Assembly: GCA_008501545.1 (NCBI GenBank)
Contig: QQUM01000436.1
Location: forward strand, 1-5,991
Origin: Calditrichota bacterium
GTDB taxonomy: Bacteria > Zhuqueibacterota > Zhuqueibacteria > Zhuqueibacterales > Geothermadaptataceae
DNA length: 5,991 nucleotides
Reading direction: 5' to 3'
The notes under the pieces are model-generated. The model had not been told where the DNA came from. It ran no database searches and was given only the letters and a program-made list of their open reading frames with translations. Numbering within the stretch: position 1 is the stretch's first letter; every line of letters starts with the position of its first letter. Below are positions 1 through 5,365 of this stretch, piece by piece. The position numbers and the translations under genes were made by a program.

Positions 1-1157
1 TTCTGATTTTCCGACGTTGTTTTTTTCGTAAGTGGGAAATCACTTAAAATATCATACCGCTTCCAGTAGCGTCGATTGCGATCAAGGCGAATTTCAGCAT
101 GAATTGTCGCAGGCAATTTTTCCGGAATTTCCAAAACGATATCGCCACTGACTGTGAGCAGATCCACGGAATAGTTCTGAGAAAAATCAGTGACAGTCAT
201 TTCAACTTCGATGGTTCCTCCCATTGTTTTTGCCTGAACAGAATTCTGTACTTGTTCCAGTTTGATATCGCCACCGGAAGTGTTCAATTCACAGGCTCCA
301 CGTAAATTTTTGCCTTCGATATCACCTCCACTGGTGCTTGCATCGACAAAACCAACCATATCACGCAGTTCTATACTACCGCCGGAGGTGTGAATTTTAA
401 TATCCTTTTTACAGTTTTCTGCCGTTATTGAACCACCGGAAGTAGTACCACGCACATCGCCTTGTGCATTTCGGATTACCAGATTTCCACCAGAGGTGCG
501 AATACGTGCTGAACGATTGGTATTTACCAGGTCAATATCGCCGCCGGAGGTGGATGCATCAACCTCGCCATCAACATTTTCTATTTTAATATCACCACCA
601 GATGTATGGGCATCAATTTCTGCTTTCGTGTCATGAATTTCAACATCCCCACCCGATGTCTTTGCCTCAACCTCCCCGCCACAATGCAAGATACGAATAT
701 CGCCGCCAGCAGTGCTCACATCTATATCACCGGATATATCAAGCACTTCAACATCACCACGGCTGGTTTTTAGCTTTATATCGTATTTTCTGGGAATTTT
801 GAGTTTAAACGAATGAAAAACCGATTGAGCACTGCCCCGGCTGAAAATTCGCACATCAGCACCACTGTGCTCATATTCTGCCTTACTCCGGGAAATGACA
901 CGCTCGGCTTCATCTGAAGAATATTCATCAGAACGCACAACTTCTTCAACGGCAACTTCATTCTTATCCCAACCTTGTATTTCATAATAGCCATTTGCTA
1001 CCCGAATGTTAATTCTTCCTCCGGGCTTCACATTAAACGACTTCGTAATCTTCAAGGTGAAATAACCATCTTTTTGTTCGATCTGTTGGCCATTCAAACC
1101 TGTCGAAACCAGGAACAAAGTAATTAATAACCTGGCAAATAAATTTAGCTTCTTCAT
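1..1157 (-). CDS. Exported DUF4097-family beta-repeat protein (putative adhesin), 3' end outside window
   Basis: The reading frame is open from an ATG at 1157 to the left edge, giving 385 visible residues with no stop, so the C-terminus is missing. Residues 1-24 form a Sec signal peptide: KK near the start, then a hydrophobic core (LLITLFLVSTG). There is no lipobox cysteine, so the product should be periplasmic or surface-exposed rather than a lipoprotein. Residues 45-75 (PGGRINIRVANG..EIQGWD) match the usual N-terminal portion of DUF4097 proteins. Residues 131-310 are ten consecutive 18-residue repeats beginning TSGG(D/S)I, then a TMGG segment (311-334) and a TVSGDI segment (from 335). This predicts a beta-solenoid. 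The start codon sits one base after the anti-sigma stop, with GGAGGA (1163-1168) five bases upstream, so translation is probably coupled. Biochemical function is unknown. In the family, 'adhesin' is a putative label, and a role in envelope sensing or as a sigma target is inferred from position. Confidence 0.9.
   Translation of the reverse strand, partial: MKKLNLFARLLITLFLVSTGLNGQQIEQKDGYFTLKITKSFNVKPGGRINIRVANGYYEIQGWDKNEVAVEEVVRSDEYSSDEAERVISRSKAEYEHSGADVRIFSRGSAQSVFHSFKLKIPRKYDIKLKTSRGDVEVLDISGDIDVSTAGGDIRILHCGGEVEAKTSGGDVEIHDTKAEIDAHTSGGDIKIENVDGEVDASTSGGDIDLVNTNRSARIRTSGGNLVIRNAQGDVRGTTSGGSITAENCKKDIKIHTSGGSIELRDMVGFVDASTSGGDIEGKNLRGACELNTSGGDIKLEQVQNSVQAKTMGGTIEVEMTVTDFSQNYSVDLLTVSGDIVLEIPEKLPATIHAEIRLDRNRRYWKRYDILSDFPLTKKTTSENQ
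228..767 (-). repeat. Ten tandem 54-bp (18-residue) coding repeats, TSGGDI type
   Basis: Translation of the DUF4097 gene gives ten units of exactly 18 residues with no insertion or deletion. Examples are TSGGDIKIENVDGEVDAS and TSGGDVEIHDTKAEIDAH. Position 1 is always Thr, position 2 is usually Ser, and positions 3-4 are Gly-Gly in nine of the ten units (the first has Arg-Gly). Positions 6 and 8 and a second strand near positions 14-18 are mostly beta-forming. The DNA coding for TSGG differs between units (ACATCGGGTGGG, ACCTCCGGCGGC, ACCAGTGGAGGT and others). The protein pattern is therefore held by selection rather than by recent DNA duplication. It is best read as stacked coils of a beta-solenoid with a Thr/Ser and Gly ladder. 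Confidence 0.92.
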
Positions 1158-1158
1158 T

Positions 1159-2154
1159 TCATTCCTCCCGTCTAAGTAGAGTCGTCTCTTTGTCTTTTAA
1201 TTCATTTAACAATTTTTCAGCCCGGTGTTTAATAAATTCTGACGTATCGTATTTTGCTGTAACAAGCACTTCATTCAATTCATCAGGCGTTTGTTCACGT
1301 TCAGTAATCGTACGAAATGCAGCGATTCGCAGTGCGTCTTCGCTATTTTGTTGCAGGACCTGCCGCAGGATGCTTTTAAGCGAATCGTTCCAGGGTAGAG
1401 CCTGCAGAATTTTCAAAACCTGCAATCTGAGCCCGAGATCAGATTCTGAGCTGAGCAGTTGTCGGAAAATCTGCAAATACGTTTCATCAAATGCCGCAGG
1501 AGTTTCATGTGCAATAGCCCGGGCTGTCTTCAGGGCCTGCAAACGTACACTGTAGTCTTCATTTTCAAGCACAGCCTGCTGCAGCAAGGAATGGATGTTC
1601 TGATCATCGACAGAAGCACGCATTTGCACATCATTAATCGTGTTGTAATTAACAACTATTTTACCCGTCCCGGGATCGAATTCGATTTTATTAATCCCCA
1701 GAATAAAAGGTTGCACAGAAACGTTCTCTGTACGGAAATTATCCTGCGCTGCAATCAGCATCTGAAAACTGGCGCCATTGGCAAGTCCCTGTTCAACCCG
1801 GCTGGATTTCCCGATGAAAAAACCGAGTATGAGTAACACAGCCGCAAATCCAAACTGAAAAACGGGCCTGGGCATTAAAAATGTGAAGAATGCGCCAGGT
1901 CCGGTGGCTGTTTGTGTCTTCTTCTGCTTTATCTTCGATGAAACGAGATTTCGCAGAAGTTGCAGCGACTCTTCTTCCGGCTCAATAATCGGCCGGGCAG
2001 GTATTTCACCGAGGAAGGATTGCAAACGGCTGTACTCCTCCCGGCATGATGTACAAATTTGCAAATGGGCTTTGAGTTCGCCACTTTCCACGTCATCGAG
2101 CTCGTCGTAGATCGCTGATGGAAAAATCTTTTGATAAAACTTGCATGGTTTCAT
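1159..2154 (-). CDS. Membrane anti-sigma factor: N-terminal zinc finger, one TM helix, C-terminal HEAT-like domain
   Basis: 331 residues. The N-terminus carries the zinc-binding anti-sigma (zf-HC2/ZAS) pattern: Cys4, then His30-x3-Cys34-x2-Cys37. In this family that cytoplasmic domain clamps an ECF sigma factor. A hydrophobic stretch at about 98-115 (VFQFGFAAVLLILGFFIG) is the single transmembrane helix, so residues from about 116 on should be periplasmic. Residues 150-195 contain a beta-rich linker (IEFDPGTGKIVVNYN). Residues 200-320 contain four amphipathic helix motifs resembling HEAT repeats (SVRLQALKTARAI, GLRLQVLKILQAL, ALRIAAFRTI, IKHRAEKLLNEL) spaced about 33-38 residues apart. The ATG at 2154 is preceded by AAGGA six bases upstream. 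It lies 24 bp after the sigma gene, which supports a cognate pair. The HEAT domain probably senses or binds a protein partner outside the membrane; that is inference. Confidence 0.93.
   Translation of the reverse strand: MKPCKFYQKIFPSAIYDELDDVESGELKAHLQICTSCREEYSRLQSFLGEIPARPIIEPEEESLQLLRNLVSSKIKQKKTQTATGPGAFFTFLMPRPVFQFGFAAVLLILGFFIGKSSRVEQGLANGASFQMLIAAQDNFRTENVSVQPFILGINKIEFDPGTGKIVVNYNTINDVQMRASVDDQNIHSLLQQAVLENEDYSVRLQALKTARAIAHETPAAFDETYLQIFRQLLSSESDLGLRLQVLKILQALPWNDSLKSILRQVLQQNSEDALRIAAFRTITEREQTPDELNEVLVTAKYDTSEFIKHRAEKLLNELKDKETTLLRREE
1163..1168 (-). promoter_or_regulatory. Shine-Dalgarno site for the DUF4097 gene, inside the anti-sigma gene
   Basis: GGAGGA on the minus strand lies five bases before the ATG at 1157. 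It is formed by the last codons of the anti-sigma gene (CGG GAG GAA) just before its TGA. The stop and the next start are arranged as TGA-A-ATG, a layout typical of translational coupling. Confidence 0.75.
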
Positions 2155-2178
2155 GGTCGTTCCTTGTGTACTACGCCT

Positions 2179-2760
2179 TTATAACTGCTCGTTATAAAGT
2201 TTTTTAAAATGCCCTCTGAGTTTTTGTGTCGCTCGAAACAGCTGATTTTTAACAGTACCTTCTGCGCATTCGAGCGTTGCCGCAATTTCAATAATTTTCA
2301 TTTCATGAAAATGTTTCATGACAAAAATTGCCCGTTGCTTTGCCGGCAAAGTTGTCAATACATCCTGAATTTGCCGGCCAATTTCACCCGATATCACCAA
2401 TCGCTCCGGATCAGGGGAAGAATCCGCATGGGCCCAGCTGCTCCATGCTTCAAAATCCTGCTTTTCATCAGAAAAATCCAACCACTTACGCCGCTTTTTC
2501 TGGCGCAACCGATTTATCGACAAGTTGATTACAATACGATTGAGCCACGCAGCAAATGCGCCTTCATAGGAAAAAGTATTTAATCGCGCCCATGCTTTTA
2601 AAAAGGTCTCCTGATAAATGTCCTGGGCGTCATGAATATTGCCGATGACACCAAACGCAAGCTGGTATACGCGTTTGTCATGCAGGGCGACCAATTTTTC
2701 AAATGCACTGCGATTGCCATTCTGCGCACTTTGCACCAACTGGATTTCGAAATTTTCCAT
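2179..2760 (-). CDS. ECF-family RNA polymerase sigma factor (sigma-70 family, RpoE-like)
   Basis: 193 residues from the ATG at 2760, a typical length for ECF sigma factors. Region 2 spans about residues 20-88. It includes DAQDIYQETFLKAW (44-57), the core-polymerase-binding signature, and FAAWLNRIVINLSINRLR (69-86), which belongs to the -10-recognition part. A variable linker with SSPDPERLV follows. Region 4 spans about 127-182 and contains LPAKQRAIFVMKHF and a helix-turn-helix (MKIIEIAATLECAEGTVKNQ) for -35 recognition. Only regions 2 and 4 are present, as expected for ECF factors. The frame can be extended upstream to a GTG at 2850 with a nearby GGAG. The extra 30 residues do not look like sigma sequence, so the internal ATG is preferred even though its ribosome site (GGTGGG) is weak. 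It is followed by its probable anti-sigma factor and is likely autoregulated. Confidence 0.94.
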   Translation of the reverse strand: MENFEIQLVQSAQNGNRSAFEKLVALHDKRVYQLAFGVIGNIHDAQDIYQETFLKAWARLNTFSYEGAFAAWLNRIVINLSINRLRQKKRRKWLDFSDEKQDFEAWSSWAHADSSPDPERLVISGEIGRQIQDVLTTLPAKQRAIFVMKHFHEMKIIEIAATLECAEGTVKNQLFRATQKLRGHFKKLYNEQL

Positions 2761-2910
2761 TTTCTGACCCACCATCACTGCTAAGGACAAACTAAAATTA
2801 AAATGGTTTGCAAGGGAATTCCGTATAGAGCAAAATGAGCCCAATTCCACCGAACTCCAAAAATTGCAGCACCAGGTTCTGGTTTGCAGAGATTATCATG
2901 TATAAAATTG

Positions 2911-2938
2911 TTGACTTGAAGTATCATTTGCAGGTTAC
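2911..2938 (-). promoter_or_regulatory. Candidate ECF-type promoter upstream of the sigma operon
   Basis: On the minus strand GTAACC (2938-2933) is followed after 16 bases by AGTCAA (2916-2911). Expressed as AAC, then 17 bases, then AGTC, this resembles the ECF pattern of an AAC-containing -35 and a CGTC-type -10, with one change. It would transcribe the sigma operon and fits the autoregulation usual for such factors. It is a single site judged by eye, with no second copy to compare, so confidence is low. Confidence 0.28.
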
Positions 2939-2976
2939 TAAAAAAAACTATATTTTGCTTGCTTTTTAAACTGCAA

Positions 2977-2990
2977 ACAAGTTATCCACA
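2977..2990 (+). promoter_or_regulatory. DnaA box A, perfect, within 14-bp repeat ACAAGTTATCCACA
   Basis: Contains the exact consensus TTATCCACA at 2982-2990. The five bases before it (ACAAG) are shared with the boxes at 3102 and 3316, so the repeated element is longer than the standard 9-mer. It follows an AT-rich tract directly. Confidence 0.7.
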
Positions 2991-3021
2991 TCGTCCTGGA
3001 ATAAAAATTATACTTACGGCT

Positions 3022-3039
3022 TGTTCTAATTAAAGAACA
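3022..3039. repeat. Inverted repeat TGTTCT-N6-AGAACA
   Basis: Two perfect 6-bp arms (3022-3027 and 3034-3039) flank AATTAA. The size and symmetry suit a site for a dimeric DNA-binding protein; the stem is too short and AT-rich for a terminator. It lies between DnaA boxes A and B. No specific regulator can be named. Confidence 0.35.
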
Positions 3040-3101
3040 TATGATGAAAAAGCGAATTTTTGGGGGATTTGAACAGTTCGATGCAAAAACATAAATTAAT
3101 C

Positions 3102-3115
3102 ACAAGATATCCACA
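3102..3115 (+). promoter_or_regulatory. DnaA-like box B, one mismatch, within ACAAGATATCCACA
   Basis: ATATCCACA at 3107-3115 differs from the consensus at the first base. The ACAAG prefix is the same as in the two perfect boxes, and the orientation is the same. It starts 125 bp after box A. Confidence 0.5.
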
Positions 3116-3120
3116 TTGGT

Positions 3121-3155
3121 ATATGCATAATATGCAGAAAGCAGTTTGCAATATT
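3121..3155. repeat. ATATGCA direct repeat with imperfect inverted partner
   Basis: ATATGCA occurs at 3121-3127 and 3130-3136, a nine-base step, and ATGCAT within the first copy is palindromic. TGCAATATTA at 3146-3155 is nearly the reverse complement of TAATATGCA at 3128-3136, so a weak stem is possible. The function is not known. Confidence 0.3.
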
Positions 3156-3200
3156 ACCTGGTGGTAGACACACAGCCTCAAAGCAAATGTGCCGGCAATT

Positions 3201-3209
3201 TTTTCCACA
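3201..3209 (+). promoter_or_regulatory. DnaA-like box, one mismatch (TTTTCCACA)
   Basis: Eight of nine bases match the consensus, in the same orientation as the others. It lacks the ACAAG prefix and lies in a T-rich run, so chance is more likely here than for the other three. Confidence 0.3.
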
Positions 3210-3315
3210 CTGATTTTTTGAGCTTAAAATTGCTGAATATTTTTCCCAGTAAGGTCAAAATTGTATTCTTAAGTATTTGAAATATCCATTTTTATCCGAA
3301 TATCTTTTTTTCCTC

Positions 3316-3329
3316 ACAAGTTATCCACA
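3316..3329 (+). promoter_or_regulatory. DnaA box C, perfect, within 14-bp repeat ACAAGTTATCCACA
   Basis: Identical over 14 bases to box A at 2977-2990. It ends 25 bp before the DUF493 start codon, so if bound by DnaA it could also influence expression of that gene. Confidence 0.7.
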
Positions 3330-3354
3330 ACATATAAACACAGGGTCAACTGCA

Positions 3355-3624
3355 ATGAATAACCTTGATAAGTACAAAAACGAATTGAAAATAGAATATC
3401 CATGTGTTTGGAACTACAAACTTATTGGTAAAGAAGCAGATGCCTTGCGTGATGCAGTTGAAGAAGTTGTTAACAAGGAAAATTTTCTGCTTTCGCTTTC
3501 CAACAAAAGCACCAAGGGTAATTTTACCAGCTTTAACCTCGCTGTCAAAGTAGAAGATGAAGCACACAGGCTCGATGTCTATCAACGGCTAAAAAATTTA
3601 ACTGAAATAGCAATTATTTTATAA
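3355..3624 (+). CDS. DUF493 (YbeD-like) small protein
   Basis: 89 residues from the ATG at 3355, close to the 87 residues of E. coli YbeD. The sequence YPCVWNYKLIGKEADALRDA (about 14-33), the later SNKSTKGNFTSFNLAVKV (about 48-65) and the final YQRLKNLTEIAIIL follow the YbeD pattern (FPTPFTYKVMG, SSKGNYHSVSI, LYEELGKIDIVRMVL). This predicts a small alpha/beta ferredoxin-like, ACT-like cytosolic fold. The family's role is poorly defined, with a ligand-binding or regulatory function usually assumed. A TTG at 3277 would add 26 residues that do not fit the family, so the ATG is chosen. Its ribosome site is weak (AGGG, nine bases upstream). The DUF819 gene follows after 26 bp on the same strand and is probably co-transcribed. 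Confidence 0.86.
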   Translation: MNNLDKYKNELKIEYPCVWNYKLIGKEADALRDAVEEVVNKENFLLSLSNKSTKGNFTSFNLAVKVEDEAHRLDVYQRLKNLTEIAIIL

Positions 3625-3642
3625 ATATAATAAATAAGACCT

Positions 3643-3647
3643 GGAGG
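3643..3647 (+). promoter_or_regulatory. Shine-Dalgarno site of the DUF819 gene, unusually close to the start
   Basis: GGAGG is followed by only three bases (TTT) before the ATG at 3651, tighter than the usual five to nine. The next in-frame ATG (3702) would remove part of the first membrane helix, so the 3651 start is kept. Confidence 0.65.
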
Positions 3648-3650
3648 TTT

Positions 3651-4892
3651 ATGCAACCGATCCTGACAAACGACGCCGTCATTTTGGGAATTTTAATTTT
3701 CATGCTGGCATTCATTTTTAAAACATCGAAAAGTTCCCATCCATTTTGGAAAAAATTCTACACTTTTGTTCCGGCACTGTTATTGTGTTATTTTCTGCCT
3801 TCCTTTTTAAATACATCGGGTCTTGTTGCTCCGGAGCAATCAAAACTGTACTTTGTTGCATCGCGGTACCTGTTGCCGGCGAGCATCGTCTTGTTGACGC
3901 TGAGTACAGATTTTCAGAAGGTGTTGCATCTCGGTCCCAAAGCCCTCATCATGTTTTTAACCGCAACTGTGGGCATTGTTGTCGGCGGGCCAATCGCTAT
4001 CTTCATCATTTCTATTCTCTCGCCTGAGATAGTCGGCGGCGCGGGTCCGGATGCCGTCTGGCGTGGTCTGACGACAATCGCCGGAAGCTGGATTGGTGGT
4101 GGCGCCAATCAGACAGCGATGAAAGAAGTTTTTGAGGTCGGCGATACAATTTTCTCCGCCCTGCTCCCAATTGATGTGATCGTTGCAAATTTCTGGATGG
4201 CCTTTTTACTCTATGGAGCCGGGATTGCGCCCAGAATTGACAAATGGTTGCGAAGCGACACATCAGCGATAGATGAAGTGCGCGAAAAAGTCGAAGCCTA
4301 CAGGAGCAAAATAGCAAAAATTCCAACCCTGGCCGATTTGACAAGTGTACTTGCGGTTGGTTTTGGTGTCACCGCTTTAGCCCATTTCGGCGCTGATCTC
4401 ATCGCGCCGTGGATTGAAGCACATGCATCCTATCTTAAAACATACAGTTTGACATCAAAATTTTTCTGGATTATTGTCATTGCAACAACAGGTGGGCTTG
4501 TTCTCTCATTTACAAGGTTACATGAACTGGAAGGCGTCGGCGCATCACGAATTGGCAGCTTTTTTCTCTATGTTCTCGTTGCGACGATCGGATTAAAAAT
4601 GAATATTCTGGCCATACTGGAAACGCCGGGTTTGATTTTTGTTGCGGCGATTTGGATGTTGGTGCACGTCACACTTCTTATTTTTGTTGCAAAACTTATC
4701 CGCGCCCCATTTTTCTTTCTTGCAGTTGGCAGTCAGGCAAACATCGGTGGCGCAGCTTCTGCGCCAATCGTTGCTTCGGCTTTTCATCCGGCGCTGGCGC
4801 CGGTTGGCGTGCTACTCGCTGTATTGGGTTACGCGCTCGGCACTTACGGTGCATGGGTATGTGGTATTCTCATGTCGATGGTTGCGCCGTAA
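3651..4892 (+). CDS. DUF819-family multi-pass inner membrane protein, probable transporter
   Basis: 413 residues, strongly hydrophobic, with roughly ten or more membrane segments (for example 8-24, 37-52, 71-86, 99-123, 167-190, 230-246, 271-287, 302-320, 327-349 and 380-409). Two glycine-rich motifs are diagnostic of the family: GSWIGGGANQTAMKEVF (145-161) in the first half and GSQANIGGAASAPIVA (360-375) in the second. They are followed by a C-terminal GVLLAVLGYALGTYGA (386-401). The paired GGxANQ and SQANIGG motifs in opposite halves suggest the internal pseudo-symmetry common in secondary transporters. That is inference, and no substrate is established. A cytoplasmic charged stretch (about 195-228) separates the halves. 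The gene converges on fxsA with a 14-bp gap. Confidence 0.92.
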   Translation: MQPILTNDAVILGILIFMLAFIFKTSKSSHPFWKKFYTFVPALLLCYFLPSFLNTSGLVAPEQSKLYFVASRYLLPASIVLLTLSTDFQKVLHLGPKALIMFLTATVGIVVGGPIAIFIISILSPEIVGGAGPDAVWRGLTTIAGSWIGGGANQTAMKEVFEVGDTIFSALLPIDVIVANFWMAFLLYGAGIAPRIDKWLRSDTSAIDEVREKVEAYRSKIAKIPTLADLTSVLAVGFGVTALAHFGADLIAPWIEAHASYLKTYSLTSKFFWIIVIATTGGLVLSFTRLHELEGVGASRIGSFFLYVLVATIGLKMNILAILETPGLIFVAAIWMLVHVTLLIFVAKLIRAPFFFLAVGSQANIGGAASAPIVASAFHPALAPVGVLLAVLGYALGTYGAWVCGILMSMVAP

Positions 4893-4906
4893 CTCTTCTT
4901 CATTCT

Positions 4907-5329
4907 TCAATGCAATCCGGATGACCTGGAATCAAGTTCATCGTAATACTCACCTGCTTCTCCGGCTCCCGTCATGCGGTGCATATGCGTGCGCAGAAAT
5001 TCTTTGAGCCGGTTACGTACAAAAGGCAAAAGCAGCGCAAAACCAATCAGGTCCGTAATCAATCCCGGCGTTAACAGGACGATACCACCAATCAATATGA
5101 GCAGGCCATCCAGCATGTGCGAGGCCGGGATTCTGCCTTCCGTTAAATCGAGCTGTATCTTGTTATACGTATCCAAACCCTGCCGGCGGGCGAGGGCAGC
5201 ACCAAGAACACCGGTACAAATAATTAGCCACAATGTTGGCCAAAAACCAAAGGCCTCACCCAGTTTTATCAAAATTGAAATCTCGATTAGAGGCATGGCC
5301 ACAAATAACAGCATCAATTTAAATATCAT
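4907..5329 (-). CDS. fxsA: FxsA-family membrane protein
   Basis: 140 residues, matching the FxsA family in length and in motif order. It has an N-terminal membrane helix with Glu16 (PLIEISILIKLGEAFG), then WLIICTGVLGAALARRQGL (34-52). Next come EGRIPASHMLDGLLILIGG (64-82), LLTPGLITDLIGFALLLP (85-102), and a basic segment FVRNRLKEFLR. Three to four membrane helices are expected in the inner membrane, with a hydrophilic, acidic C-terminal tail. In E. coli, excess FxsA relieves F-plasmid exclusion of phage T7; its normal cellular job is unclear. The start is well supported by GGAG six bases before the ATG at 5329. It lies 36 bp downstream of the M16 peptidase gene on the same strand and is probably co-transcribed with it. 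Confidence 0.94.
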   Translation of the reverse strand: MIFKLMLLFVAMPLIEISILIKLGEAFGFWPTLWLIICTGVLGAALARRQGLDTYNKIQLDLTEGRIPASHMLDGLLILIGGIVLLTPGLITDLIGFALLLPFVRNRLKEFLRTHMHRMTGAGEAGEYYDELDSRSSGLH

Positions 5330-5365
5330 CTTCTACTCCATAAAAATTTAATTCTACCCGGCGTA

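Larger units (their letters stand above)
2761..3354. other. Gene-free AT-rich intergenic region; candidate replication origin or DnaA-controlled region
   Basis: About 600 bp lie between divergently transcribed units and contain no convincing gene. Four DnaA-type boxes are visible, all on the plus strand: perfect TTATCCACA at 2982 and 3321, and one-mismatch ATATCCACA at 3107 and TTTTCCACA at 3201. AT-rich tracts flank them, notably 2936-2970 with its A and T runs, which could serve as an unwinding element. The region also has a TGTTCT/AGAACA palindrome, ATATGCA repeats and six TTTGCA/TGCAAA words. DnaA-box clusters in AT-rich intergenic DNA mark many bacterial origins, but they also occur at DnaA-regulated promoters and titration sites. 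No dnaA, dnaN or other classical origin-flanking gene is present in the window, so the role stays open. Confidence 0.45.

Noticed and set aside
228..767. Regular 54-bp spacing considered as a CRISPR or satellite array
   Set aside because: The units diverge in DNA and stay in one open frame with conserved protein pattern, so they are protein repeats.
1190..1836. Plus-strand open frames opposite the anti-sigma gene
   Set aside because: They overlap each other and are antisense to a well-supported gene, with no recognisable domain.
2761..2850. N-terminal extension of the sigma factor to the GTG at 2850
   Set aside because: The 30 added residues do not resemble ECF region 2, which starts at its usual distance after the ATG at 2760. 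The GGAG four bases before the GTG keeps it as a minor alternative.
3026..3208. 60-residue minus-strand open frame in the central intergenic region
   Set aside because: It begins with GTG without a ribosome site, has Cys/Phe-rich low-complexity composition expected of AT-rich noncoding DNA, overlaps the DnaA-type boxes, and matches no family I recognise.
3277..3354. N-terminal extension of the DUF493 gene to a TTG at 3277
   Set aside because: It would span a perfect DnaA box and add 26 residues absent from the family; the ATG at 3355 gives the expected length.
4012..4344. Minus-strand 110-residue open frame inside the DUF819 gene
   Set aside because: It is antisense to a clear family protein, with Arg/Ser/Leu-rich shadow composition and no ribosome site.
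4893..4906. Terminator between the convergent DUF819 and fxsA genes
   Set aside because: The gap is only 14 bp, with no GC-rich stem followed by a T run; the ATCCGGAT palindrome nearby is within fxsA and too short.
4974..5351. Plus-strand 125-residue frame opposite fxsA
   Set aside because: It is the complement of a strongly conserved FxsA sequence and lacks family features of its own.
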